Shown: positions 15,861 through 24,098, counted from the first letter of the stretch. The stretch: 36,997 nt of DNA from Desulfovibrionales bacterium (GCA_012729655.1 JAAYCS010000124.1:1-36997), one strand, 5' to 3'. The notes: generated by a model not told the origin, from the letters alone. A program made the numbers and translations.

Positions 15861-16769
15861 TCAGGCCGAGCTTTCGTTCCTGTTCAATATGGCCAAGGCC
15901 ATGTCCCTTTCAATGTTCATCCGACCCCGCACGCTGCTCTGCACCGCGGCCGTGGACGAGGCAAAGTTGCGTTTCCTGTCCTCGTAAACCAGGTCGATCA
16001 ACTTCTGGGCGAACGGGGTTCCATGGGCTTTGTTCCCTGCTGCTGATATGGCCCGGCTGAAAATGCCTGCCGCACCAGCCGCGCCGTGCTGTACCGCAGT
16101 GCTCCACAAGGCCTCCTGCACCGCGGCCGGAAGAGTGTTCACATCCACCCCGGTATTTGCCAAAATCTTGTCGCGAGCAGGCTCGTAATGCGTCTCGGCA
16201 ATGAATTCCCGTTGCATGCGCTCGAATTGTTCAGGAGCGCGGTCTGCAATCTTCTTCCAGGCCGCAGGCATGCCCCCCTGGGTTGATCCAGTATTGGCCG
16301 GGCCAGCGGATTTGAGCGCTGAAGCCCATTCCGGGGCTTTTTCCTCCAGATATTCGATGAACCGGCTCATGGTTCCTGGCTTGGAGGCAATTTGATAGGT
16401 CCCGTAAGACGTGCCGCCGTTCCTGTCGTAGCCTATGGCGCCCACTCCCCCCGCACCAGACTCGAATCTCGCCGACAGGGCGCCAATGCCTTCGTGATCT
16501 GGTGTGGTCGAGGCGTCTCTGGCGGTGGATCGCCTGGAACGCTGGGGCAAGAGGGAGGCCAGGCCGTTCAGGGCGTTGTGCATGAGGGCGTTTTCCAGGA
16601 CCGATCCGCCCGCTTCCGCGTTCAACGTACGCGCAGCCGCGTGCAGGGCGACGTTCATTTCCTGCGCGAATCCCGCGTCCTTCGGTGAAACCGGATCCGC
16701 CATACGGTACTGGCGCTCGGGTGCGGTGCCCATGGTGGTCATCAGTTGCATGCGGTCAAGAAGGCTCAT
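15861..16769 (-). CDS. Lysozyme-like/chitosanase-like putative peptidoglycan hydrolase
   Basis: The 302-residue product has a variable N-terminal part (about 1-95) and a conserved-looking domain from RFESGAGGVGAIGYD through GGTSYGTYQIAS, then FIEYLEEKAPEWA, and WSTAVQHGAAGAAGIFSRA. The ES-G...SYGTYQI arrangement recalls the catalytic glutamate and substrate-binding strand of lysozyme-like muramidases, and similar domains occur with phage tail and VgrG proteins. There is no signal peptide or membrane segment, so export would need a partner such as a phage-like, type VI or flagellar apparatus. None is visible in the window. ATG at 16769 is preferred because GGAGA lies 8 nt upstream; a TTG at 16787 is in frame. 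It converges on the J-domain gene with a 40-bp gap. Confidence 0.6.
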   Translation of the reverse strand: MSLLDRMQLMTTMGTAPERQYRMADPVSPKDAGFAQEMNVALHAAARTLNAEAGGSVLENALMHNALNGLASLLPQRSRRSTARDASTTPDHEGIGALSARFESGAGGVGAIGYDRNGGTSYGTYQIASKPGTMSRFIEYLEEKAPEWASALKSAGPANTGSTQGGMPAAWKKIADRAPEQFERMQREFIAETHYEPARDKILANTGVDVNTLPAAVQEALWSTAVQHGAAGAAGIFSRAISAAGNKAHGTPFAQKLIDLVYEDRKRNFASSTAAVQSSVRGRMNIERDMALAILNRNESSA

Positions 16770-16921
16770 GGGGTGTCTCCATGTCAAAAACCTGGCTGAA
16801 AAGGATGCCAGTCCAGTTCATAGCAGCTTTTGGGCCACCCTGACCTTCCTGGCCGTTTTTGAGCCCAGCCCGGCACGAAAAGCAGCAGGCAGCGGCTTTT
16901 CATTCTGTACATGCCCGTTCG

Positions 16922-17239
16922 CTATTTGCGCATGCTCTTGTTAAGGGATTCCACAAGTTCGGCAGCGGCCTGCACAGATGCTCCCAAGGCGGATTGATCC
17001 TCCAGGAGTTGTGCTTTGGGCCATCGACATCTATGATATGAAATTGTGGCTTTCTGGGACAGTTGCTCGACCTTGGTCAGCATGACGCCCATGGCTTCTT
17101 CGGTGATGATCACATGCCCGCATTCAGGGCATTTGGGGGCAGGAACATCCTCGAAACAAAACAAATGGTTTCGACATTCCATCTGGTAGGATATGGATTC
17201 TTCAGCGACACTTTCGCATCCGCATTTTTGGCAGATCAT
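16922..17239 (-). CDS. YgiT-type zinc-finger protein (MqsA N-terminal-like), no HTH
   Basis: The 105-residue protein has CQKCGCESV at the start, then the strand FCFEDVPAPKCPECGHVIITEEA. This is the zinc-binding pattern of YgiT/MqsA antitoxin N-termini (VPAxxCxxCGE). The C-terminal 50 residues look helical and hold no helix-turn-helix, unlike full MqsA. No toxin gene is adjacent: upstream is the divergent reductase gene and downstream is the lysozyme-like gene. AGAGG lies 6 nt before the ATG and a good promoter is upstream. It may be an orphan or a non-toxin-antitoxin zinc protein. Confidence 0.65.
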   Translation of the reverse strand: MICQKCGCESVAEESISYQMECRNHLFCFEDVPAPKCPECGHVIITEEAMGVMLTKVEQLSQKATISYHRCRWPKAQLLEDQSALGASVQAAAELVESLNKSMRK

Positions 17240-17278
17240 GGCAACCTCTTTTTATGGAGCTTCAAAACACAGTTCTTC

Positions 17279-17307
17279 AATATAAGCATGTCAGGCGGAT
17301 TTGGCAA
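17279..17307 (-). promoter_or_regulatory. Sigma-70 promoter of the YgiT-type gene
   Basis: On the minus strand TTGCCA (17307-17302) and TATATT (17284-17279) are separated by exactly 17 bp, about 40 bp before the start codon, in an AT-rich stretch. This is a good match to the consensus. Confidence 0.65.
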
Positions 17308-17346
17308 TTTTTTTTGTAATATGTTGAAATCAATTTTCTTACTGCA

Positions 17347-17357
17347 ATTTTTCAGAC
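17347..17357 (-). promoter_or_regulatory. Possible half-site related to the por enhancer dyads
   Basis: The minus-strand sequence GTCTGAAAAAT is identical to the first 11 bases of the dyad at 23970-23985, but the second arm (TGCAG) does not match. It lies in the divergent region before the reductase gene. It could be chance in AT-rich DNA. Confidence 0.25.
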
Positions 17358-17433
17358 TTTTTCGACACAGGCCCGGAAGACAAATCGAGATTTTTGCCTG
17401 CATTGAGCGCAGTTGGGAAAAATCGGAGGAATC

Positions 17434-18312
17434 ATGAGCAGCATAGGCTGGGTTGGTATCGGAGTGATGGGACGTTCCATGTGCGGTCATCTTTTGCAGG
17501 CCGGGCATTCGGTCAAGGTGCACACCCGCACAAAGTCCTCGGCGCAAAGTGTCCTCGCTGTCGGAGCAGAGTGGTGCGAGCGCCCCGGAGACGTGGCCAG
17601 GGGATCGGAATTTATCTTTACCATTGTCGGCTACCCAGCGGACGTGCGATCCGTGTACCTGGATCAAGGCGGAATTCTGGACCAGTCCGCTTCGGGAAGC
17701 GTGGTGATCGACATGACCACATCGGAGCCGTCCTTGGCCCGGGAAATCTATGCCGCGGCCCGGAAACGGGGTGTGTTCTCCCTGGATGCGCCGGTTTCCG
17801 GCGGCGATCTGGGAGCCCGCAACGCCACCCTGGCCATCATGGCTGGCGGAGACGAAGACGCCTTTGACCGGACGTTGCCTCTGTTTGAGAAAATGGGGAA
17901 GAACGTCCGCCTTATGGGTCAGGCCGGAGCAGGCCAGCATACGAAGATGAGCAACCAGATCCTCATCGCCGGGACCATGGTCGGAGTGGTGGAATCGTTG
18001 CTCTACGCCGTGCGTTCCGGCCTGGACATGGACGCCGTCATCGATGTCATCGGCAGCGGGGCGGCCGGGTCGTGGTCCATCAACAACCTGGGGCGGCGCA
18101 TTGCCAAGGACGACTACAACCCGGGATTCTTCATCAAGCACTTCGTCAAAGACATGGGTATTGCCCTGGCCGAGGCCAGGAGAATGGGGATTGCCCTGCC
18201 TGGGTTGGCCCTGGTGGAGCAGTTGTATGTGGCGGCCATGGCCCAGGGACTGGAAAATATGGGGACCCAGGCCCTGTACAGGGCCTTGAAGCATGTGAAC
18301 GGGATGCGCTAG
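17434..18312 (+). CDS. NAD(P)-dependent beta-hydroxyacid dehydrogenase (3-hydroxyisobutyrate dehydrogenase family)
   Basis: The 292-residue protein starts with a Rossmann motif (IGWVGIGVMGRSMCGHLLQAGH). It has the family signature DAPVSGGDLGARNATLAIMAGG and the catalytic lysine region GAGQHTKMSNQI, and ends in the all-helical dimer domain. This fold includes 3-hydroxyisobutyrate dehydrogenase, tartronate semialdehyde reductase and glyoxylate/succinic-semialdehyde reductase. Substrate cannot be assigned. CGGAGG precedes the ATG at 17434. The sensor kinase gene begins about 100 bp later on the same strand; cotranscription is possible. Confidence 0.9.
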   Translation: MSSIGWVGIGVMGRSMCGHLLQAGHSVKVHTRTKSSAQSVLAVGAEWCERPGDVARGSEFIFTIVGYPADVRSVYLDQGGILDQSASGSVVIDMTTSEPSLAREIYAAARKRGVFSLDAPVSGGDLGARNATLAIMAGGDEDAFDRTLPLFEKMGKNVRLMGQAGAGQHTKMSNQILIAGTMVGVVESLLYAVRSGLDMDAVIDVIGSGAAGSWSINNLGRRIAKDDYNPGFFIKHFVKDMGIALAEARRMGIALPGLALVEQLYVAAMAQGLENMGTQALYRALKHVNGMR

Positions 18313-18408
18313 TCTATCATGCAGCCTCTGCGCGATAGGCGGACACCGTTTGGCTGGCCGGGATGGACTCATGGACATCCCCCACGGCCAAGGGATGCTG
18401 CAGGGGAA

Positions 18409-21400
18409 ATGGCCTTGGAATTGCGGGGAGTGGCGGTGCTGAGATTCTGCCTGGTTCTGCTTGCCGTTCTGGTCCTGGCCTGCCCAGCCCTTGGGCAGGA
18501 GGGTCGCAAGATCAACGTGCTTTACCTCAATTCGTACCATAACGGATACGCATGGTCGGATACGATTCTTGAGGGAGCGCGTCAGACATTCGAGCGCAGT
18601 GGCAAGAACATCTATCTGCAGATCGAATACATGGATTCCAGGCGGTATTTCGGGGACAAGATCATCGAAGTGTTGCTCAACTACTACCGTTTCAAGTTCC
18701 GCAACACCCGCTTCGACCTGATCGTCGCAGCTGACAACAATGCGTACAGCTTTGTCTCGGAGCACGGGGACGACCTCTTCCCAGACGTGCCCATCGTCTT
18801 TTGCGGGGTCAACGACGTGCCGCCCGAAGAGGTGCCCATGCGCCACCGCATGACCGGGGTGCTGGAAGACTTTGACATGCTGAACAACATCACCATGGCC
18901 ATGCGTTTTCATCCGGGGAAGAAACGTTTGGTGGTCATCGGGGACCAGAGCATGACCGGCGTGGCCATCGCCAATCAGGTCCGGGCCCATATTCCGGAGT
19001 TGCCCAAGAACATGCAGGTCGAGTTTCTGGACGATTTCAGCCTGGATGAACTCCTGGACAAGGTTCGTTCCTCGGCAGGTGACAGCATTTTCTTTTTCAT
19101 CCCTTTCTACAAAGAAGTGGGAGGATGGGTGTACTCCGCCCAGGATTTGCTGGAGATAGTGTGGAGAAACACCGGCGTGCCCCTGTACGGGGCATGGGAA
19201 TTTCTGCTTGGGCACGGCCTGATCGGCGGCAAGATGATCAGTGGGTACGACCATGGCCAAGCCGCTGCGGAAATGGGTTTGCGCATCCTGGCCGGGGAGT
19301 CGCCGGCCGCCATTCCAGTCATCTTTAGCCCCGACGCACCTCCCAAGTTCGACTATCAGGTTCTGCTGCGCCTGGGTATCGACCGGAAACTTCTTCCCCC
19401 GGACAGCATCCTGATCAACGAGCCGTCCCCCTTCTATTCCATCAACCGCCATCAGTTCTGGACCATCATCATCAGCCTTGTCGTCCTGAGCCTGGTCCTG
19501 GTCCTTCTGGTCATCAACATCTGGGAGCGCAAGCAGATTGAGGTTCGCATCAAGAACCAGCTTTCCTTCCTGCGCACCCTGATGGACACCCTGCCCATTC
19601 CCATCTACTTTACGGATAAAAGCGGAACCATTTCAGGCATCAACAGGGCTTTTGAGCATTGGTTCGGGTCTATCTGGCGGGAAGTGGGGCAGTCGGGTTT
19701 GCCTGTTCCGGCACCCTTGGGTTCCGGATATGCCGCACTTCTGGACAACCGTTTGGAATCCTTTGAGACTCAGATTCAGCACAGAGACGGGTCCTTGAGA
19801 TCCGCTGTGTTGCACAAAGCGACCTACAGCGATGTGCAGGGCCAAAAAGCAGGCATTGTGGGCGTGATTTACGATATTTCCGACCGCAAGAAGGCCGAGA
19901 ACGACCTGCGCGCGGCCGAAGAGAAATATCGCGAAATTTTTGAAAATTCCGCTCTGGGAATTTTCCGGACTGCACCTGACGGAACCTGGCTGGTTGTCAA
20001 CCCGTCCATGGCCCGCATGCTGGGCTACGCCAGCCCAGAGGAACTGATGGCCTCGAATCCCAACATCTCTTCAGTCTATTACCAGCAAAGCGACCGGTTC
20101 AGGATTCTTGAGCTGTACCAACAGACCCGGGACAGCATCGAACTCGAAGTGCTTTTCAAAACCCGGGACGGATCTGTCATCACCGCCAACCTCAATGCGC
20201 GGGGAGTGTATGGATCCGACGGGGATTTCTGCCATTTCGAGGGGTTCGTGGAGGACATCAGCGACCGCAAGGCTGCTGAACTGGCCCTGGCAGCCTCCGA
20301 GGCCATGCTGCAGCTGGTTTTGGATACCATTCCCCAGCTCGTGCACTGGAAGGATCGCAACCTGAATTTTCTCGGGGCCAATCGCAATTTCCTCGTCTAT
20401 GCCGGCCAATCTGATCTCGCCGCCATCATTGGTAAAACCTATGCCGATGTCGTCCGGAATCAGGACGAGGTCGAACAGATCTCCCTTCTGGACAAGGAGG
20501 TGGTCGAAAGCGATGAACCACGCTACCGGATGCGGTTGGAGACCTCCAATGCAGTGGGAGAACGCATGTGGCTTTCGATCAGCCAGGTGCCCTTGCATGG
20601 CCCCCACGGCGAGGTGGTGGGCGTGCTGAGCACAGCTGAAGACATCACCCAGAATGTGAATCTGGAAAAGCAACTTCTGCAGTCCCAGAAGATGGAGGCT
20701 ATCGGCACGTTGGCGGGAGGGATTGCCCACGATTTCAATAATATATTGACTTCCATCATGAATTCCACGGAATTGGCCATGGAGGATATTCCTGAGGACA
20801 GCATGGCCTGGAAGGACCTGAAACGTTGTCTCAAGGCAGCGGTCCGGGGCAGTGGCCTTATCAAGCAGATTCTCACGTTCAGCCGCCCGACCCAGGAAGG
20901 ATTCGTCCCCACGGACCTGAGCGAGGTGGTCAGGGAGGCCGTTGCCCTGATCAAAGTTTCCGTGCCCCGCAACATTCACGTCGCATCACAGATTGACGAG
21001 GAGCTTCCCTTTTGTCTGGCCGACCCGACCCAGGTGCACCAGATCGTCATGAATCTAACGACCAACGCCTTTCAGGCCCTGGGTGAGGGCAGAGGCACCA
21101 TTTCCATCCGGCTTGCGCGTTTTGTTCTGGATCGGGATGACCCGCATTTTGGGAGGATGGAACCAGGAATCTATACCCTGCTGTCCATCGAGGACGACGG
21201 TCCCGGCATCGACGAATCCATCCAGGACAAAATTTATGACCCGTTTTTCACCACCAAGGGCAAGGGAGAGGGAACCGGACTTGGCCTTGCCGTGGTGCAC
21301 GGCATTGTCCGCAACCATGGAGGCGAGATCCGGCTGAGCAGCAGTCCCGGGTGTACCCGCTTCGAAATCCTGTTGCCGACCATGCGCGATTTCTGTCTCC

Positions 21401-21804
21401 TGCCAGGAGAATGTGCCCATGCCCTGAGCATGGGCACCGAAAGTGTGGCGTTTGTGGAAGACGACGAGGACCAGCTGGCCCTCATCCCGCGTGTGCTCAC
21501 GCAACTTGGCTACACCGTGCATCCGTTCCATGGCGGCAGGGAGGCCCTGCAGGCCATTGGCGAGGGCCGGCAGCATGTTGATCTGGTCATCACCGACTAC
21601 GACATGCCGGATCTGAATGGGCTTGATCTGGCCAGGGCCCTGGGAGAACTTCGACCGGATCTGCCAGTCATTCTGGTTTCCGGCCGGAAGCGTGCTGCTG
21701 CATTTTCTGCCCGATCGAACAACATCAAGTTGTTTCTGGACAAACCCTACAACAAAAACATGGTCGGACGAGCCATCCGCGACGTTCTGGACAAGGAAGA
21801 CTGA
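18409..21804 (+). CDS. Hybrid sensor histidine kinase with periplasmic ABC-substrate-binding-like sensor
   Basis: The 1131-residue protein has, in order, a signal peptide (about 1-30, LLAVLVLACPALGQ), a periplasmic domain like ABC transporter substrate-binding proteins (about 32-340), one membrane helix (about 347-370, FWTIIISLVVLSLVLVLLVI), three PAS domains (about 385-500, 505-630, 630-750), a HisKA domain with phospho-acceptor His774 in GGIAHDFNN, and a HATPase domain with NLTTNAFQAL, DDGPGID and GEGTGLGLAVV. A C-terminal receiver holds the phospho-acceptor Asp1063 in VITDYDMPDLNG. The start at 18409 is chosen for the signal peptide; AGGGGA sits very close to it. Its stop overlaps the response-regulator start (TGATG). 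It probably senses a small organic ligand and controls the downstream lactate/pyruvate cluster. Confidence 0.93.
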   Translation: MALELRGVAVLRFCLVLLAVLVLACPALGQEGRKINVLYLNSYHNGYAWSDTILEGARQTFERSGKNIYLQIEYMDSRRYFGDKIIEVLLNYYRFKFRNTRFDLIVAADNNAYSFVSEHGDDLFPDVPIVFCGVNDVPPEEVPMRHRMTGVLEDFDMLNNITMAMRFHPGKKRLVVIGDQSMTGVAIANQVRAHIPELPKNMQVEFLDDFSLDELLDKVRSSAGDSIFFFIPFYKEVGGWVYSAQDLLEIVWRNTGVPLYGAWEFLLGHGLIGGKMISGYDHGQAAAEMGLRILAGESPAAIPVIFSPDAPPKFDYQVLLRLGIDRKLLPPDSILINEPSPFYSINRHQFWTIIISLVVLSLVLVLLVINIWERKQIEVRIKNQLSFLRTLMDTLPIPIYFTDKSGTISGINRAFEHWFGSIWREVGQSGLPVPAPLGSGYAALLDNRLESFETQIQHRDGSLRSAVLHKATYSDVQGQKAGIVGVIYDISDRKKAENDLRAAEEKYREIFENSALGIFRTAPDGTWLVVNPSMARMLGYASPEELMASNPNISSVYYQQSDRFRILELYQQTRDSIELEVLFKTRDGSVITANLNARGVYGSDGDFCHFEGFVEDISDRKAAELALAASEAMLQLVLDTIPQLVHWKDRNLNFLGANRNFLVYAGQSDLAAIIGKTYADVVRNQDEVEQISLLDKEVVESDEPRYRMRLETSNAVGERMWLSISQVPLHGPHGEVVGVLSTAEDITQNVNLEKQLLQSQKMEAIGTLAGGIAHDFNNILTSIMNSTELAMEDIPEDSMAWKDLKRCLKAAVRGSGLIKQILTFSRPTQEGFVPTDLSEVVREAVALIKVSVPRNIHVASQIDEELPFCLADPTQVHQIVMNLTTNAFQALGEGRGTISIRLARFVLDRDDPHFGRMEPGIYTLLSIEDDGPGIDESIQDKIYDPFFTTKGKGEGTGLGLAVVHGIVRNHGGEIRLSSSPGCTRFEILLPTMRDFCLLPGECAHALSMGTESVAFVEDDEDQLALIPRVLTQLGYTVHPFHGGREALQAIGEGRQHVDLVITDYDMPDLNGLDLARALGELRPDLPVILVSGRKRAAAFSARSNNIKLFLDKPYNKNMVGRAIRDVLDKED

Positions 21805-23210
21805 TGGCCAAAATCCTGATTATCGACGATGACCCGCAGGTCAGTGAAACCCTGCAGAGTTTGGCCGTGCGCCTGGGTCATGAATGTTTCGCCGCCTTGA
21901 CCCTGCAGGAGGGGCTGGCGCGCATCCGGCAAACGGATATGGATATTGTGTTTCTGGACGTGCGTCTTCCAGACGGCAACGGATTGGATGCCCTGGGGTG
22001 GATCAGGGGACTGGCCGCCCCTCCGGATGTTATCGTTCTGACCGGCCAAGGCGATCCCGACGGCGCAGAATTGGCCATCCAGGGAGGGGTGTGGGACTAT
22101 CTGGTCAAGCCATCGCCGATCAAGCAGATCAAGGAGACGTTGAACAGGGCCCTGGCCCATCGGCTGGAAAAGCAGGCCGACATCGGCGTTGATCTGGATT
22201 TGACGGATGTCATCGGCGACAGTGCGGCCATGCGCCAGTGCTATGAGCGCATCGCCCAGGCCAGCAGATCCGATTCCACAGTGCTGGTCACCGGCGAAAT
22301 CGGGACCGGAAAGGAGCTGTTGGCCCGCACCATCCACCGGAACAGCCAGCGCTCGGCTCTGAGTTTCGTGGCTGTGGACTGCGCCTCCCTGACCGAGACC
22401 CTGCTGGAGAGCATCCTTTTCGGACACGTCAGAGGGGCGTTCACCGGAGCGGACAAGGATCGTTCAGGCCTGATCAAGCTGGCGCACCAAGGCACTCTTT
22501 TTCTGGACGAAATAGGGGAGCTTCCCCTCTCGGCCCAAAAGACCTTTCTGCGCGTTCTTCAGGAACGCAGATTCAGGCCCGTGGGTTCCAACCAGGAGTT
22601 GAAGAGCGATTTCCGTCTTATTTCCGCGACCAACAGAAATCTGGAATCCATGGTTCAGGAGGGTAATTTCAGGCAGGACCTCTATTACCGGATCAATACG
22701 ATCCATATTGTGCTGCCCCCGCTGCGGGCGCGGGGGGGCGATATCGCTGTACTGGCCCGTCACCATATCAACAAGCTCTGCCGGCAGCGAAATCTGCCCG
22801 GCAAGGAACTGGACCCTGAATTCATCGAAGTGCTCAAATCATATGATTGGCCTGGAAATGTGCGCGAGTTGTTCAACGCCATCGAGCAGGCCTTTGTGCT
22901 GGCAGGGGGAGAGCGGAAGATCTATGCCCAGCATCTACCCCACGCCCTGCGCATTCGCGTGGCAAAATCCATGTTGGGCAAGGGCAGGGACGATCTGGTT
23001 CCGGCGAGGGAGGATATTCTTCCGGCCTTCAACTTGGAGGAAGGCGCGGGTTGGCCGTCGCTCAAGGAGTACAAGACAAGAATGGAAAAAACATATCTGC
23101 TCACCCTGATCAGGGCCTGCAGAAATGATGTGCAAAAAATGCTCGCTATTTCAGGTCTTTCCAGGTCTCATTTCTATGCAGTGCTGAAGAAGCATGATCT
23201 TGACGCCTGA
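21804..23210 (+). CDS. NtrC-family sigma-54 response regulator
   Basis: The 468-residue protein has a receiver domain (1-120, phospho-acceptor Asp52 in FLDVRLPDGNG), a sigma-54-activating AAA+ domain (about 145-370) with Walker A GEIGTGKE (usual serine is isoleucine here), the intact GAFTGA loop that contacts sigma-54, Walker B GTLFLDEIGEL, and a C-terminal Fis-type HTH (about 425-465, MLAISGLSRSHFYAVLKKH). It overlaps the kinase gene by one base, so the two form a cognate pair. In Desulfovibrio vulgaris, as I recall, the equivalent lactate cluster also follows a kinase/NtrC-type pair. The likely targets are the -24/-12 promoters at 24329-24344 and 23479-23494 through the TCTGA dyads between them. 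Confidence 0.95.
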   Translation: MAKILIIDDDPQVSETLQSLAVRLGHECFAALTLQEGLARIRQTDMDIVFLDVRLPDGNGLDALGWIRGLAAPPDVIVLTGQGDPDGAELAIQGGVWDYLVKPSPIKQIKETLNRALAHRLEKQADIGVDLDLTDVIGDSAAMRQCYERIAQASRSDSTVLVTGEIGTGKELLARTIHRNSQRSALSFVAVDCASLTETLLESILFGHVRGAFTGADKDRSGLIKLAHQGTLFLDEIGELPLSAQKTFLRVLQERRFRPVGSNQELKSDFRLISATNRNLESMVQEGNFRQDLYYRINTIHIVLPPLRARGGDIAVLARHHINKLCRQRNLPGKELDPEFIEVLKSYDWPGNVRELFNAIEQAFVLAGGERKIYAQHLPHALRIRVAKSMLGKGRDDLVPAREDILPAFNLEEGAGWPSLKEYKTRMEKTYLLTLIRACRNDVQKMLAISGLSRSHFYAVLKKHDLDA

Positions 23211-23211
23211 G

Positions 23212-23406
23212 TTACTCATCGTCCTGTTCGAGGCCAAGCCAGAATTCCTTCCAGGAATCGAGGAGGTATTCAGTCTTGACCAGAACGCTGTTCCCTTCGT
23301 GCATGCTCTGATATTGAATGGGTGTGAGCAATTGTGACAACTGCATTGTTTCTTTTTGGGACAGAACGCGGATCACACCGCTTTTGGTTATTGTTTTCCC
23401 CTTCAT
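23212..23406 (-). CDS. Uncharacterised 64-residue protein under a sigma-54-type promoter
   Basis: The protein begins MKGKTITKSGVIRV and ends EFWLGLEQDDE. It has no cysteines, no membrane segment and no signal peptide. It seems to be a small soluble alpha/beta protein with a positively charged start and acidic end. AGAGGG lies 5 nt before the ATG at 23406; an upstream in-frame start at 23469 would fall at the predicted transcription start and is unlikely. The stop is 1 bp from the stop of the response-regulator gene, convergent. A -24/-12 element lies 73 bp upstream. I do not recognise the family. Its placement suggests a small regulator or accessory protein for lactate/pyruvate metabolism. 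Confidence 0.65.
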   Translation of the reverse strand: MKGKTITKSGVIRVLSQKETMQLSQLLTPIQYQSMHEGNSVLVKTEYLLDSWKEFWLGLEQDDE

Positions 23407-23478
23407 GGTAACCCTCTGATTTTTCTCCTGTTTACTGCGGAAATCAAGTTTGTGACGGGTTCGAGTCATACACTGTTT

Positions 23479-23494
23479 AGCAAGAACGTTGCCA
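23479..23494 (-). promoter_or_regulatory. Sigma-54 (-24/-12) promoter for the 64-residue gene
   Basis: The minus strand reads TGGCAAC-GTTC-TTGCT, which matches TGGCAC-N5-TTGCW at 10 of 11 defined positions with correct spacing. The predicted start is near 23468, leaving a leader of about 60 nt before the ATG at 23406. Confidence 0.7.
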
Positions 23495-23905
23495 AGTTTT
23501 ATACGTGTCCTCCCATAGAATGTCTAGACTTTTTGTTCGTGCGCGACATATACGGGCCGTACCTGTACCTTTTTCAGTTCGCAGTTGCTGGATACGGCGG
23601 GTCCTGACTCTTGTCCGGGACTTGCCCTTTCATCGGGATGAAGCGCCAAAGGCCGTTGGCCGCCCCTGAGTTCATTTCTGCGCGGGCCAAGAGTTCAAGG
23701 TATCTTCGTTTTTCGCAATGATTTTGCACAGCCATCAGCAATGGGAAATTCCTGAATTCCCTCTTCGGGGTTCCGGTTTATGCTGCCGCGAAGAGGTTCC
23801 CTCTCTGTCCCATACATGTGCCCGGATCCACGCGCAGCAGCTGCAGGAGAGGCCGCGGGAAAGTCCGTTCCCGGCCAAGAGGTTATGGCTTTGGTTTTTT
23901 GTGTT
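23495..23905. other. About 410 bp without a recognised gene, with several strong hairpins
   Basis: No supported protein gene is seen here. Structures include GCCAA...TTGGC around 23647-23668, a perfect 8-bp stem CCTCTTCG/CGAAGAGG (23760-23767 with 23789-23796), and GGCC-GC-GGGAA / TTCCC-GGCC (23851-23876). The last is followed about 20 nt later by T6. A plus-strand structured RNA ending near 23905 is possible but not recognised as any known family. Confidence 0.3.
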
Positions 23906-23947
23906 TTGCATGCGTTTGGTCCATGAGTATTGTTTATTCAACCAACA

Positions 23948-23963
23948 ATTGTGCATACACAAT
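23948..23963. promoter_or_regulatory. Dyad ATTGTG-N4-CACAAT
   Basis: A perfect 6-bp inverted repeat with a 4-bp spacer lies 7 bp left of the first TCTGA dyad. It resembles operators of dimeric regulators in general. The spacing does not fit the Rex consensus (TTGTG-N8-CACAA), so no regulator is assigned. Confidence 0.4.
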
Positions 23964-23969
23964 CGGACA

Positions 23970-23985
23970 GTCTGAAAAATCAGAC
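23970..23985. promoter_or_regulatory. Enhancer-like dyad 1 (GTCTGA-AAAA-TCAGAC)
   Basis: A perfect 6-bp inverted repeat. The core TCTGAAAAATCAGA recurs identically at 24099-24112 and in diverged, reverse form at 24231-24244. Its centre is about 360 bp upstream of the por -24/-12 element. It is a likely binding site for the sigma-54 activator encoded at 21804-23210. Confidence 0.65.
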
Positions 23986-24098
23986 AAAATCCTTGTGGTG
24001 TTCGCTGAAGTGGGTGGGGGCCAGAATCTGTGATCCCTATGGCCTTTCTGCGGGCGTCGGCGTTGTGGAGTGGGTCTGTTGGCAGATCGCGTGCTGAA

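Noticed and set aside
17302-17317. Possible -24/-12 element before the reductase gene (TGGCAA...TTTGT, plus strand)
   Set aside because: The GG-to-G spacing is one base too long, and the TGGCAA is better explained as the -35 of the opposite-strand sigma-70 promoter.
23948-23963. Rex operator
   Set aside because: The arms TTGTG/CACAA are separated by 4 rather than 8 bp, so the dyad does not fit the Rex consensus.
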